Positions 40,587-49,160 of a DNA stretch of 56,154 nucleotides are shown here, piece after piece (position 1 is the first letter of the stretch; every line of letters begins with the position of its first letter). This DNA comes from Verrucomicrobiota bacterium. GTDB lineage: Bacteria; Verrucomicrobiota; Verrucomicrobiia; Opitutales; Opitutaceae. Where the stretch lies: assembly GCA_018239845.1 (NCBI GenBank), contig JAFEGO010000022.1, positions 1-56,154 on the forward strand. Direction: 5' to 3'. The notes beneath the pieces were generated by a model, which was given only the letters and a program-made list of their open reading frames with translations, was not told the DNA's origin and searched no databases. The translations under genes were made by a program, and so were the position numbers.

Positions 40587-42527
40587 TCACGCCGGCCGCG
40601 CCGCCGTGTCGATGATGCGGCGCAGGGTGAGCAGCAGCTTTTCCGGCAGGATCGGTTTCGCGAGGCACTCCACCGGCGGGTTGAGGTCGCGCAGGCCGGC
40701 CAGCTTCTCGGGGTCCATCAGGCCGCTGATCGCCAGCAAGGGCTGGCGCGGGCTGCGGGCGCGCAGGGCGCGGATGACTTCACCGCCGTTCATACCCGGC
40801 ATCATGATGTCGGTGATCACCACGGCAAAGGCCCCCGGCCGCCGGTCAAATTCGGCAAGCGTCGCCGGCCCGGTCCCCACCGCCACCACCCCGTAGCCCG
40901 CGTGCTCAAGCACGGCCTTGAAGACGTCGCACACCGCCGGATCGTCGTCGACCAGCAGGATCGATTCGCCGCGGCCCTTCGTCACGGACGGGGCCGCCGA
41001 GCCGGACGGGGTGCCCGGCGCCGGGTCGCGCACGGGGAAATACAGCTCGAAGAGCGTGCCCTGCCCCATGTGGCTCTCCACGTTGATCCAGCCACCGTGG
41101 CTCTTGATGATGCCGGCCACCATCGAGAGGCCGAGCCCGGTGCCCTTGCCCGCGGGCTTGGTGGTGAAGAACGGGTCGAAGATCCGGCCCAGCACGTCCG
41201 GCGGGATGCCGGTACCCGTATCTCGCACCGCGATACGCAGGTAGGAGCCGGGCTGGGCCCCCGGCTGCGAGAGGACGTGCCGCCCGCCGATCGTGGTGTT
41301 GCCGGCGAGGATCTCGATGCGGCCGCCCTCGGGCATGGCATCGCGGGCGTTGAGGCAGAGGTTGATCAACACCTGCTTCACCTTGGTGACCTCGGCCAGG
41401 ATGGGCCACGGCTCGCCGACCGTCTCGACGCTGAGGTCGATGTCTTTGGCGAGGGTGGTGCCGAGCAGCTTCTGCACGTCGGCGAGCAGGTGGGGGATAT
41501 CGACCGAGGTGCGCTGGCCTTCGGAGCCGCGGGCAAAGGTCAGCAGCTGCTGCACGAGGGCCGCGCCGTGCTGGGCGCTGGCCTCGATGCTGTCCACAAA
41601 CCGCCGGTCCTCCGGGTCGGTCACATGCGCGCGCAGGAGCTCCGCCGCCATGAGGATCGGGGCGAGGGCGTTGTTGAGGTCGTGGGCCACGCCGCCGGCC
41701 AGCATGCCGATGCTCTCCATGCGCTCGGCCCGGTGGATCTGCGCCTCCATCCGGCGCCGCTCGGTGACGTCGGTGTCGATGAAGAGGATCGAGCGCGGCC
41801 GGCCGTCGGCCCCCATCACGAGACTCCACGTGCTCTCGACCTGCAGGGTGCGGCCATCCCGGGACTGGATGATAAACTCCCCGCGCCACTCGCCGCTGGC
41901 GTTGAGCTTCGCCCGGGCCGAGGCGAAGCGGCCGGGATCGGCGTGCAGGTGCAGCTCCTCGAGACGGTGGTTCACCGCCTCCTCGGCGGGCCAGCCGTAG
42001 ATCTCCTCGGCGCGCGCATTCCAATAGGTGATGCGGTGCTCCAGGTCGGTCGCGATGATGGCGTCGCGCGCCTTGTCGAGCAGCGTGGCCTGCTCGCGCA
42101 CCTGCGCCTCGGAGTCGCGCCGCCGGACCGTCTCCTGCACGTGCGCCAGCGCCTGCCGGATGGCGGCGACAAAGCGCTTCGGCCGGTCCTTGATGATGTA
42201 GTCCGCGGCGCCGCTCTTCAGGGCCTGCACGGCGTTGTCCTCGCCGATGGTGCCCGAGAGGAAGATGAAGGGCGTGTCCGTGGCGTACTGCCGCGCGAGG
42301 GTGAGCGCCTCGAGGCCGTTGAAATTGGGCAGGGAGAAGTCCGACAGGATGAGATCGAACCCGCCGCGCTGGAGGGCCGTCAGGAAATCGTGGCGCGTAT
42401 CCACGCGATGGATCTCACAGCCGGGCCACTCGGCGGTGATCTGGAGGAGGATCAGCTCGGCATCCGCCAGGTTGTCCTCGAGGTGCAGGAGGCGCAGGTT
42501 GGCCGGGGAAGCAGGGTCCGCGTTCAT
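40587..42527 (-). CDS. Soluble hybrid histidine kinase: REC-PAS-HisKA-HATPase-REC
   Basis: The 646-residue protein lacks membrane segments. The N-terminal receiver has Asp63 (LILSDFSLPNFNG) and KDR in place of the usual KP. The PAS domain spans about 145-258. HisKA has phosphoacceptor His282 (AGGVAHDLNNALAPI), typical of the DctB/NtrB-like group. HATPase_c has LCLNARDAMPEG, DTGTGIP and GTGLGLSMVAG (about 395-465). The C-terminal receiver (about 525-640) has an acidic pair in LLVDDDP and acceptor Asp in ITDIMMPGMNG. It probably integrates phosphate from an upstream kinase. It lies downstream of a NarL-type regulator and kinase but is separated by 185 bp with its own palindromes. Confidence 0.92.
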   Translation of the reverse strand: MNADPASPANLRLLHLEDNLADAELILLQITAEWPGCEIHRVDTRHDFLTALQRGGFDLILSDFSLPNFNGLEALTLARQYATDTPFIFLSGTIGEDNAVQALKSGAADYIIKDRPKRFVAAIRQALAHVQETVRRRDSEAQVREQATLLDKARDAIIATDLEHRITYWNARAEEIYGWPAEEAVNHRLEELHLHADPGRFASARAKLNASGEWRGEFIIQSRDGRTLQVESTWSLVMGADGRPRSILFIDTDVTERRRMEAQIHRAERMESIGMLAGGVAHDLNNALAPILMAAELLRAHVTDPEDRRFVDSIEASAQHGAALVQQLLTFARGSEGQRTSVDIPHLLADVQKLLGTTLAKDIDLSVETVGEPWPILAEVTKVKQVLINLCLNARDAMPEGGRIEILAGNTTIGGRHVLSQPGAQPGSYLRIAVRDTGTGIPPDVLGRIFDPFFTTKPAGKGTGLGLSMVAGIIKSHGGWINVESHMGQGTLFELYFPVRDPAPGTPSGSAAPSVTKGRGESILLVDDDPAVCDVFKAVLEHAGYGVVAVGTGPATLAEFDRRPGAFAVVITDIMMPGMNGGEVIRALRARSPRQPLLAISGLMDPEKLAGLRDLNPPVECLAKPILPEKLLLTLRRIIDTAARPA

Positions 42528-42628
42528 GGGCGTGGGGGCTGGAGGAATGACAAGCGCTTCTTACGTTCGGGAAAAAAGTGCTCTCAAACCAAGATTCACC
42601 AATGACTTGTTGAATACGTGTACAGTCT

Positions 42629-42672
42629 TTGCATTCACATGCAAAAGCGGAGGCTACACAATTTTTGTGTAG
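42629..42672. promoter_or_regulatory. Two perfect small palindromes in the A/T-rich leader of the hybrid kinase gene
   Basis: TTGCAT-TCAC-ATGCAA (42629-42644) and CTACACAA-TTT-TTGTGTAG (42654-42672) are exact inverted repeats. They lie about 100-145 bp upstream of the hybrid kinase start, in a gap far richer in A/T than its surroundings. The first could be an operator and the second an operator or weak hairpin. No regulator can be assigned. Confidence 0.4.
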
Positions 42673-42712
42673 GGTGAATGCCCGGGGCAACCGGGCCGGT
42701 CGGGGCGGGCGC

Positions 42713-43360
42713 TCAGCCCAGCTTCACGTAGCTGTTGGCCAGCGCGTAGCGCGTGAGGCCGGCCACCGAGTGGATGTCGAGCTTGCGCATCAGGCGGCTG
42801 CGGTGCGACTCGATCGTGCGCACATCGAGCCCGAGGCGCGCCGCCATGACCTTGTTGCCCAGACCCTCGGCGATCAACGCCAGCACCTCGCGCTCGCGCG
42901 CCGAGAGCTTGTCGTCCTTCTTCGGATTCATCAGCGCGGGCCGCAGCGCCTGCGCGGCCTGCGCACTGTAATAGCTGCTGCCGCGGCCCACGGCCTCGAT
43001 CGCGTGGATCAGCTCGGCGGGCGGCGCGTCCTTCGTCACACAGCCGCTCGCACCCGAGTGCATCAGCTGCATCGTGTACTCCGCGCGGTCATGGATCGTG
43101 AGGGCGAGCACGCGGACCTTGGGCGCCTCCACGCGCAGCCGCGCGGTGGCCTCGAGGCCGTTCATGCGGGGCATGTTCACGTCCATGAGCACCACGTCGG
43201 GGGCAAGCTGGCGGACCATGGCGAGCGCCTCCACGCCGTCGCCGGCCTCGCCGACGATCTCGAGGTGCGGCACGCGGGTGAGGCAGGCGCGCACGCCTTC
43301 GCGGACGAGCGGGTGGTCGTCCACGAGGAGGATGCGGAGTTTGCGGTCCGGTTCGCTCAT
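42713..43360 (-). CDS. NarL/FixJ-type response regulator (REC plus LuxR HTH)
   Basis: This 215-residue DNA-binding regulator has a receiver at about 8-125: acidic pair Asp14/15 ([12 protein letters not shown]), phospho-acceptor Asp60 ([13 protein letters not shown]) and Lys in CVTKDAP. The LuxR-type HTH spans about 150-212 ([43 protein letters not shown]). Its ATG overlaps the TGA of the sensor kinase gene (43357-43360), so the two formed a coupled two-component pair. The kinase now carries a nonsense codon, so phosphorylation may come from another source. Confidence 0.92.
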   Translation of the reverse strand: MSEPDRKLRILLVDDHPLVREGVRACLTRVPHLEIVGEAGDGVEALAMVRQLAPDVVLMDVNMPRMNGLEATARLRVEAPKVRVLALTIHDRAEYTMQLMHSGASGCVTKDAPPAELIHAIEAVGRGSSYYSAQAAQALRPALMNPKKDDKLSAREREVLALIAEGLGNKVMAARLGLDVRTIESHRSRLMRKLDIHSVAGLTRYALANSYVKLG

Positions 43361-44781
43361 GATTGGACGGGCTCCGGCGGCAGCGGGAGCCGGGCGACGA
43401 TTTCCGTGCCGCGGCCGCGCGCCGGGCCGATCAGGCAGGTGCCGCCGACCTGCTCGGCGCGCTCACGCATGTGCACGAGGCCGAGGCCGGCCGATCGGCC
43501 CTCGGCGCCAAAGCCGCGGCCGTCGTCGCGGATGACCAGGCGCACGGCGTGGCGGCTCCGGGTCAGCCGGAGGACGACGTGGCGCGCCCGCGCGTGGCGC
43601 TCGATGTTGGTCAGGGCTTCCTGCACAATCCGGTAGCATATCTCCTCGCGGTCCGGCGACAAGCGCGGTTCGAGCTGCCCGGCGCGGAGCGTCACCGCCA
43701 GGCCGGTACGGAGCTGGAAGTCCTCCACCAGCATGCGCAGCGCCGCGGCCAGGCCGAGGTCGTCGAGCTCGCGCGGGCGCAGGCCGTGGGAGATGCGCCG
43801 CACTTCGGCCAGCGCCCGGTTCACCGCCTCCCGCGCGCCGGTGGCGAGCGGGCGGCCCGTCGGCGGCAGCCGCTCCTCCAGGGCGTGCAGCCGCTACCGC
43901 GCCGAGGCCAGCAGCTGGCTCACGCTGTCGTGCAGCTCGCGGGCCACGCGGCGGCGCTCCGTCTCCTGCGCCTCGATGATCCGCCGTGGCAGGGCCTTGA
44001 GCTCCGCCTGCACGCGCTTGGTCGCCGTGATGTCACGCGTGGTGATGAGGATGCCGCCGGCCAGCGGCACCACCTGCTGGTGGAGCCAGGTGCCGCGGAT
44101 GCCCGGCACATTCACCTCGAACTCCTCGAGCAGCGGCCGGCCCGTCTCCGCCACCTGGCGGAATTTCTCCAGAAAGCCGCTCGGCCGCGCGCCGGGAAAG
44201 ATCTCCAGCAGCGTCCGGCCCAGCATCGCCTTGGGCCGCATCGACACCAGGGCGGCGGCCGGGCGGTTCACATCCACATAGCGGAAATCCGTGATGCGCC
44301 CGCGGCGGTTGCGCACGCTCTCGAGCACGTAGATCGCGTCGAGGCTCGCCTCGCGCGCGGCGCGCAGCTGCTGTTCGCTCGCGCGCAGCGCCTCCTCCGC
44401 CCGGCGCCACTGCGTGATGTCGCGGTTGATGCTGAGGATCGCGCGCCGGCCGTTGTAGTCCACCACCGCCGCCGTGATCGAGAGCACCAGCGGCGTGCCG
44501 TCCTTGCGGCGCTGGATCGACTCAAACATCGGCATCCGCCCGCGGCGCAGCGTCTCGCGCACGCATCGCCGGCCCTTCGCCGGCTGGGCGGAAATCGTGA
44601 GCAGGCTGCGCCCGATAAACTCCGCGCGCTTGAACCCGTACAGCTGCAAAGCCTGCCGGTTGGCCTCCAGGATGACCTCCCTCTTCGGCTCAAAAATAAT
44701 AATCGCATCGCTCGCGTGCTCGAACAGCGCGCGATACAGCCGCTCCTGGGCGGGTACTTTGGAGTGAGGCATCTTCGCCAT
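43357..44781 (-). pseudogene. Sensor histidine kinase (PAS-PAS-HisKA_3-HATPase) interrupted by one in-frame TAG
   Basis: From ATG 44781 the frame runs through two PAS domains (about 13-130 and 135-255) into HisKA_3, with phosphoacceptor His in RRVARELHDSVSQLLASAR. It hits TAG at 43894-43896 after 295 codons. The same frame continues without shift as RLHALEERLPP..., then ISHGLRPRELDDLGLAAAL and the HATPase_c motifs ([32 protein letters not shown]), to TGA at 43357-43359. A TAC Tyr codon changed to TAG by one base would restore 474 residues. As read, the protein ends just after its phosphoacceptor His and lacks the ATP domain. It may be a recent pseudogene, a sequencing error, or two pieces translated separately. 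Confidence 0.85.
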
Positions 44782-44890
44782 AACGACCGGTTTAGGTTAT
44801 ATCACGGTGAGGCCATTGCGCCAAAATACAAGCCCCGCCTCACCGCTTGCGGCTCCGCCGGGCAACGTTTAGGTATCAGCCTTTCCTTTC

Positions 44891-46003
44891 ATGCGCCTCG
44901 GGCCCTACGAGCTTTCCTCCAATCTTTTCCTCTCGCCGCTCGCGGGGTACACCAACCTGCCCATGCGCCTGACGCTGCGCGAGCTCGGGGGGCTCGGCTG
45001 GGCCACCACCGACCTCGTCAACGCCCGCTCGCTGATCGAGCGCAACCGCATCGCGCTCAAGCTCGTCGCCTCCGCTCCGGGCGACCGCCCGCTCGCCATC
45101 CAGCTCTTCGGCAGCGTGCCGGAGGAGATGCGCGACGCCGCGGTGATCTGTCAGGAAATGGGTGCCCAGTCCGTGGACATCAACATGGGCTGCCCCGTGA
45201 AAAAGGTCGTCAACATCGGCGGCGGCTCCGCCATGATGAACGAGCTCGATAAGACCGCCGCCCTCGTCCGCGGCATGATCGACGCCGTGAAGATCCCCGT
45301 CACCGCCAAGATGCGCCTCGGCTGGGATGACGACAACCTCACCGCCCCCGACCTCGCCCGCGTGCTCGAGGATGTCGGCGTCGCCGCGATCTTCGTCCAC
45401 GGCCGCACCCGCGCACAGGGCTTCTCCGGCACCGTGAACCTCGCCGGCATCCGCTCCGTGGTGCAGGCCGTCAAAAACATCCCGGTCATCGGCAACGGCG
45501 ACGTCACCACGCCCGAGGCCGCCAAGCACATGCTCGACGAGACGGGCTGCGCCGGCGTGAGCATCGGCCGCGGCGCGTTTTACGATCCGTGGATTTTCCG
45601 CCGCACCGAGCACCTCCTGCGCACCGGCGAATCGACCCCCGAGCCCGATTTCAACGAGCGCCTCCGCGTGCTGCGCCGCCACTTCGAGCGCTACCTCGAG
45701 TTCTACGGCGAGGAGCACGGCGCGCGGCTTTTCCGCAAGGTCGCCCCGTGGTACGCCAAGCGCTTCGGCCCGGCCAAGCCCTTCAAGACCGGCATCATCA
45801 CGATCACCTCGCGCGCGGACTTCGAGGCCGTCGTCGCCTCGTACCTGAAATGGCGCGCGCAGTTCTGCGATGACGCCGGCAATCTCCTCGAAAAATTCGC
45901 GCCGCAGCCGATGACCGCGTCCTTCATGCTCCCGCCCGGCGAGGCCAATGCGCTCGACCGTCTCGCGATCCCGGTGCCGAAAGGCCCGGTCGATACCTGG
46001 TAA
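44891..46003 (+). CDS. tRNA-dihydrouridine synthase (DusB-like)
   Basis: This 370-residue FMN enzyme reduces uridine to dihydrouridine in the tRNA D-loop with NADPH. The TIM-barrel start is LFLSPLAGYTNLPMR (12-26, FMN loop). The catalytic Cys101 is in DINMGCPVKKV. FMN phosphate contacts are in IPVIGNGDVTTPE and GVSIGRGAFYDPW. A helical C-terminal tRNA-binding part follows from about 245. It is slightly longer than E. coli DusB (321). No fis gene adjoins it. MarC starts 15 bp downstream, which suggests co-transcription. Confidence 0.92.
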   Translation: MRLGPYELSSNLFLSPLAGYTNLPMRLTLRELGGLGWATTDLVNARSLIERNRIALKLVASAPGDRPLAIQLFGSVPEEMRDAAVICQEMGAQSVDINMGCPVKKVVNIGGGSAMMNELDKTAALVRGMIDAVKIPVTAKMRLGWDDDNLTAPDLARVLEDVGVAAIFVHGRTRAQGFSGTVNLAGIRSVVQAVKNIPVIGNGDVTTPEAAKHMLDETGCAGVSIGRGAFYDPWIFRRTEHLLRTGESTPEPDFNERLRVLRRHFERYLEFYGEEHGARLFRKVAPWYAKRFGPAKPFKTGIITITSRADFEAVVASYLKWRAQFCDDAGNLLEKFAPQPMTASFMLPPGEANALDRLAIPVPKGPVDTW

Positions 46004-46018
46004 TTTTCCCACCCCGCC

Positions 46019-46699
46019 ATGAATCACGCCACCCATTTCTGGGAACTCATCCTCGGCACCATCGTGGCGCTGCTGCCCCTGATCAACCCGCTCTCCGCCG
46101 CGCCGACCTTCCTCGCCATCACCGAGGGCGACAGCGAGGCGCGCCGCGAGCAGCAGCTCCGCGCTGCGTGTTTCTACATGGTGGGCATTCTCGTGGCCTT
46201 CCTGATCGGCGGTTCGTTTTTGATGGGCTTCTTCGGCATTTCGATCCCCGGCCTGCGCATCGCCGGCGGCCTGCTCGTCGCCGGTATCGGCTCCGGCATG
46301 CTCCTGCCCAAGCCCCGCGCCGACAAGGCCACCGACCACGAGCAGGAGGCCGCGCGCGCTAAGCGCGACATCGCGTTTTCCCCGCTCGCCATGCCGATGC
46401 TCAGCGGCCCCGGCGCCATCGCCGTCACCCTCGGCTTCACCTCGCTCGCCACGCACTGGCTGGACTACGTCGCGATCATCCTCGGCATCGTCAGCGTGGC
46501 GCTCTTCACGTATTTCAGCCTGCGCCTCTCCGGCAAGATCGTCGTCGTGATGGGCGTCAACGGCATGAACGCCCTGACCAAAATCATGGGCTTCCTCCTC
46601 CTCTGCGTCGGCATCCAGTTCGTCGTAAACGGCATCCTCGGCATCGCCACCGACCCTGTCCTCCTCCGCGGCATCCGCGACGCGGTGCTGAGCAAGTAG
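46019..46699 (+). CDS. MarC-family (UPF0056) integral membrane protein
   Basis: The 226-residue protein has six membrane helices and the family phrases LLPLINPLSAAPTFLAITEG at the start, IAFSPLAMPMLSGPGAIAVTLGF in the middle, and a final VGIQFVVNGI helix. MarC proteins were first linked to multidrug resistance, which was later disputed. Some archaeal members carry amino acids. The Arg/Lys-rich loop between helices 3 and 4 (about 97-120) lies in the cytoplasm. It follows the Dus gene closely; function otherwise unknown. Confidence 0.88.
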   Translation: MNHATHFWELILGTIVALLPLINPLSAAPTFLAITEGDSEARREQQLRAACFYMVGILVAFLIGGSFLMGFFGISIPGLRIAGGLLVAGIGSGMLLPKPRADKATDHEQEAARAKRDIAFSPLAMPMLSGPGAIAVTLGFTSLATHWLDYVAIILGIVSVALFTYFSLRLSGKIVVVMGVNGMNALTKIMGFLLLCVGIQFVVNGILGIATDPVLLRGIRDAVLSK

Positions 46700-46780
46700 C
46701 GCCCGGCAACATCCGCGTCACACGGCGCGTCGGGACTGGACCGCGAGGAGCGGACGTGTTGAGGTGCGGCTTTCACCCCC

Positions 46781-49132
46781 ATGAGCCGCCCCGCTTCCCC
46801 TGCCTCGCGCGAAGATCAGATTTTCGGCCGGTCCCTTTGGATCTGGTTCTACGACAACCGCTGGGACCTGCATAATTCCTACGTGCTGTTCCGCCGCGAT
46901 TTCACGCTCGACCGCGTGCCGCGCTCGGCGCCGCTCTTCATTACGGTGGACCAGTCGTACCACCTCTACATCAACGGCGCCTTCGTCGGCCGCGGCCCCG
47001 CACGCGGCTTCCAGTCGCACTGGCCCTACGATGAGATCGACGTCGCCCGCTGGCTCGTGCCCGGCCGCAACATCATCGCCATCCGCGCCTACAATCCCGG
47101 CTTCAGCAATTTCCAGTACCTCAACCAGGGCTACGCCGGTCTCCTCCTCGCCGCCGAGTGGGGCAAGGTGCGCCTGCAGAGCGACCGCACCTGGAAGTGC
47201 ATCCAGCAACCCGGCATCCGCCGCGACATGGTCAACGCGAGCACGCAGCTTTTCCCCGTCGAGAACTTCGACGCGCGCGCCTGCCCGTCGGACTGGATGA
47301 ATCCGGATTTTGATGACAGCTCGTGGTCCGCGCCGGGCAGCCAGCCGTGGGGCGTGCTGCCGTGGCGCAGCCTCGAGCCGCGCGGTATCCCGCTGATGTT
47401 CGAGGAGGCCAACCGCCCGGGCCAGATCATCGGCACCGGCGAAGGCGAGTGCGGCGCCGGCTGGGAGACCTCGCGCCACCTCTACCTGCTGCGCCAGAAC
47501 GAGGACCACTCGCACCAGGCCATCGCGCCTCAGCCCGCCGAGGGCTTCGAGGTGCCGGCCACCGGGCCGGGCCGCTTCCGCAGCTTCCTGATCGACGTGG
47601 GCCGGCCCGTCGTCGGCAACTTCTCGCTCGCTGTCGCCGGCGGGCGCGGTGGCGAGGTCGTGGACTTCGCCTACACCGAGGTCGTCGATCCCGCCACGCT
47701 GAAGCCCGCGCTCAAGTTTCCCGATGGCAGCAGCTGCGCCTTCAGCGGGCGCGTCACCTGCCGCGCGGGCCGCACGGAGCACATGTTCTACCACCCGTAC
47801 GGGTTCCGGCATGTCACCGTCACGGTGCGCAACACCGCCGCGCCGCTGCATATCTCGCTCACGTTGCGCCGCACGGGCTATCCGCTGGATATCCGCGGCT
47901 CGTTCCAAAGCTCCGATAAAACGCTGGAGCGCATCTGGGCCACCTGTGCGTGGTCGCAGCAAAACTGCATGCTCGACGCCTACGTCGATACGCCGTGGCG
48001 CGAGCAGGCGCAGTGGTGGGGCGACGCGCGCGTGCAGGCGTGGAACACCTTTCACCTCAGCGGTGACGCGCGGCTCTTCCGCCGCGGCATCTACCAGATC
48101 GGCGGCCAGACCACCGCCGACGGCCTCACCTACGGCCATGCCCCGACGATGGCGCACAACTGCGTGCTGCCCGACTTCACCCTCATCTGGATCATCACGC
48201 AGTGGGACTACTACTGGCAGACGGGCGACCTGCAGCCCTTCCGCGACCAGCGCGCGGTGATCGACGGCGTGTTGAAGTACTTCGACGCCCACACCGGCAA
48301 GGACGGCCTCCTCCGCTACGACAAGCGCTACTGGCTCTTCCTCGACTGGACCGAGCTCCCGCGCGACGGCGCGTCGAGCATCTACAACCTCTGGTTCATG
48401 CTCGCGCTCGAGCGCCTCGCCGCGCTGCACCGCCTCAACCGCGACCCCAAGGCCGCCCTGCCCTGCGAAAAGCGCGCCAAGCAGCTCCGCGCGAAGCTGA
48501 AGGGTTTCGTGAACAAAAAGGGCCTCATGGGCGACGGCCTCGACGCGAAGGACCGCGTGCTCAAGAGCACCTCGCCGCACGCGCAGGTGCTGGCGATCAT
48601 GAGCGGCCTCGCGCCGCAGTCGGAGCCGGCGATGGAAAAATTCCTCCTCGCCTACCTCGCCGACGAGTCGGGCCACACGGCCAAGCCGAGCGCCTACTGG
48701 ATCACCTACGTGTACTCGCTGCTCGCCGCGCGCGGCCACGGCGAGAAGGTCGTGGCGCACATCCGCCCCCGCTGGGAGCCGATGGTCGCCTACGGCTCGA
48801 CCTTCGAGCTGTACGAAGACCACCCGGAGTTTCCCATCAGCCACTCACACGCGTGGTCGGCGCATCCGCTCTTCCACCTCATGCAGATCATCGGTGGAGT
48901 GCGGCAGACCTCGCCCGCATGGAAGACCGTGAGCTTCGCCCCCGTCTTCGTCGGCGAGCACGGCGGCTGCACGCTGCCCACTCCGCAGGGCTTGATCACG
49001 ACCGCGTGGCGCCGTGATGGCGGACGCGTGGCGGTGAGCCTCACCTTGCCGAAGGGCGTGACCGCCGAGGTAAATCTCCCCGGGCTCAAGCCGGCGAAGG
49101 TCACAGGCCGGCAGAGCTGGACGGTGGGCTGA
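46781..49132 (+). CDS. GH78-like alpha-L-rhamnosidase family protein
   Basis: The 783-residue protein has an N-terminal carbohydrate-binding-like beta domain (about 15-110, SLWIWFYDN... INGAFVGRGPARG), more beta-sandwich to about 360, an (alpha/alpha)6 barrel at about 375-690 and a C-terminal beta domain. The barrel contains DTPWREQAQWWGDARVQ near 401-417, which corresponds to the GH78 box DCPxREKxxWxGDA with its acidic residues. SHSHAWSAHPLF near 687-698 matches the conserved HGWS segment. No signal peptide is seen, suggesting cytoplasmic hydrolysis of imported rhamnosides. Changes in the acidic box (Cys to Thr, Lys to Gln) leave the exact specificity open. Confidence 0.75.
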   Translation: MSRPASPASREDQIFGRSLWIWFYDNRWDLHNSYVLFRRDFTLDRVPRSAPLFITVDQSYHLYINGAFVGRGPARGFQSHWPYDEIDVARWLVPGRNIIAIRAYNPGFSNFQYLNQGYAGLLLAAEWGKVRLQSDRTWKCIQQPGIRRDMVNASTQLFPVENFDARACPSDWMNPDFDDSSWSAPGSQPWGVLPWRSLEPRGIPLMFEEANRPGQIIGTGEGECGAGWETSRHLYLLRQNEDHSHQAIAPQPAEGFEVPATGPGRFRSFLIDVGRPVVGNFSLAVAGGRGGEVVDFAYTEVVDPATLKPALKFPDGSSCAFSGRVTCRAGRTEHMFYHPYGFRHVTVTVRNTAAPLHISLTLRRTGYPLDIRGSFQSSDKTLERIWATCAWSQQNCMLDAYVDTPWREQAQWWGDARVQAWNTFHLSGDARLFRRGIYQIGGQTTADGLTYGHAPTMAHNCVLPDFTLIWIITQWDYYWQTGDLQPFRDQRAVIDGVLKYFDAHTGKDGLLRYDKRYWLFLDWTELPRDGASSIYNLWFMLALERLAALHRLNRDPKAALPCEKRAKQLRAKLKGFVNKKGLMGDGLDAKDRVLKSTSPHAQVLAIMSGLAPQSEPAMEKFLLAYLADESGHTAKPSAYWITYVYSLLAARGHGEKVVAHIRPRWEPMVAYGSTFELYEDHPEFPISHSHAWSAHPLFHLMQIIGGVRQTSPAWKTVSFAPVFVGEHGGCTLPTPQGLITTAWRRDGGRVAVSLTLPKGVTAEVNLPGLKPAKVTGRQSWTVG

Positions 49133-49160
49133 GGGCTTTTGCCCGCAGCCACCGCGCGGA

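Noticed and set aside
42661..42697. Terminator of the NarL-type regulator gene (GCCCGG...CCGGGC and the CTACACAA hairpin)
   Set aside because: Neither hairpin is followed by a T run on the minus strand, so they do not meet intrinsic terminator criteria.
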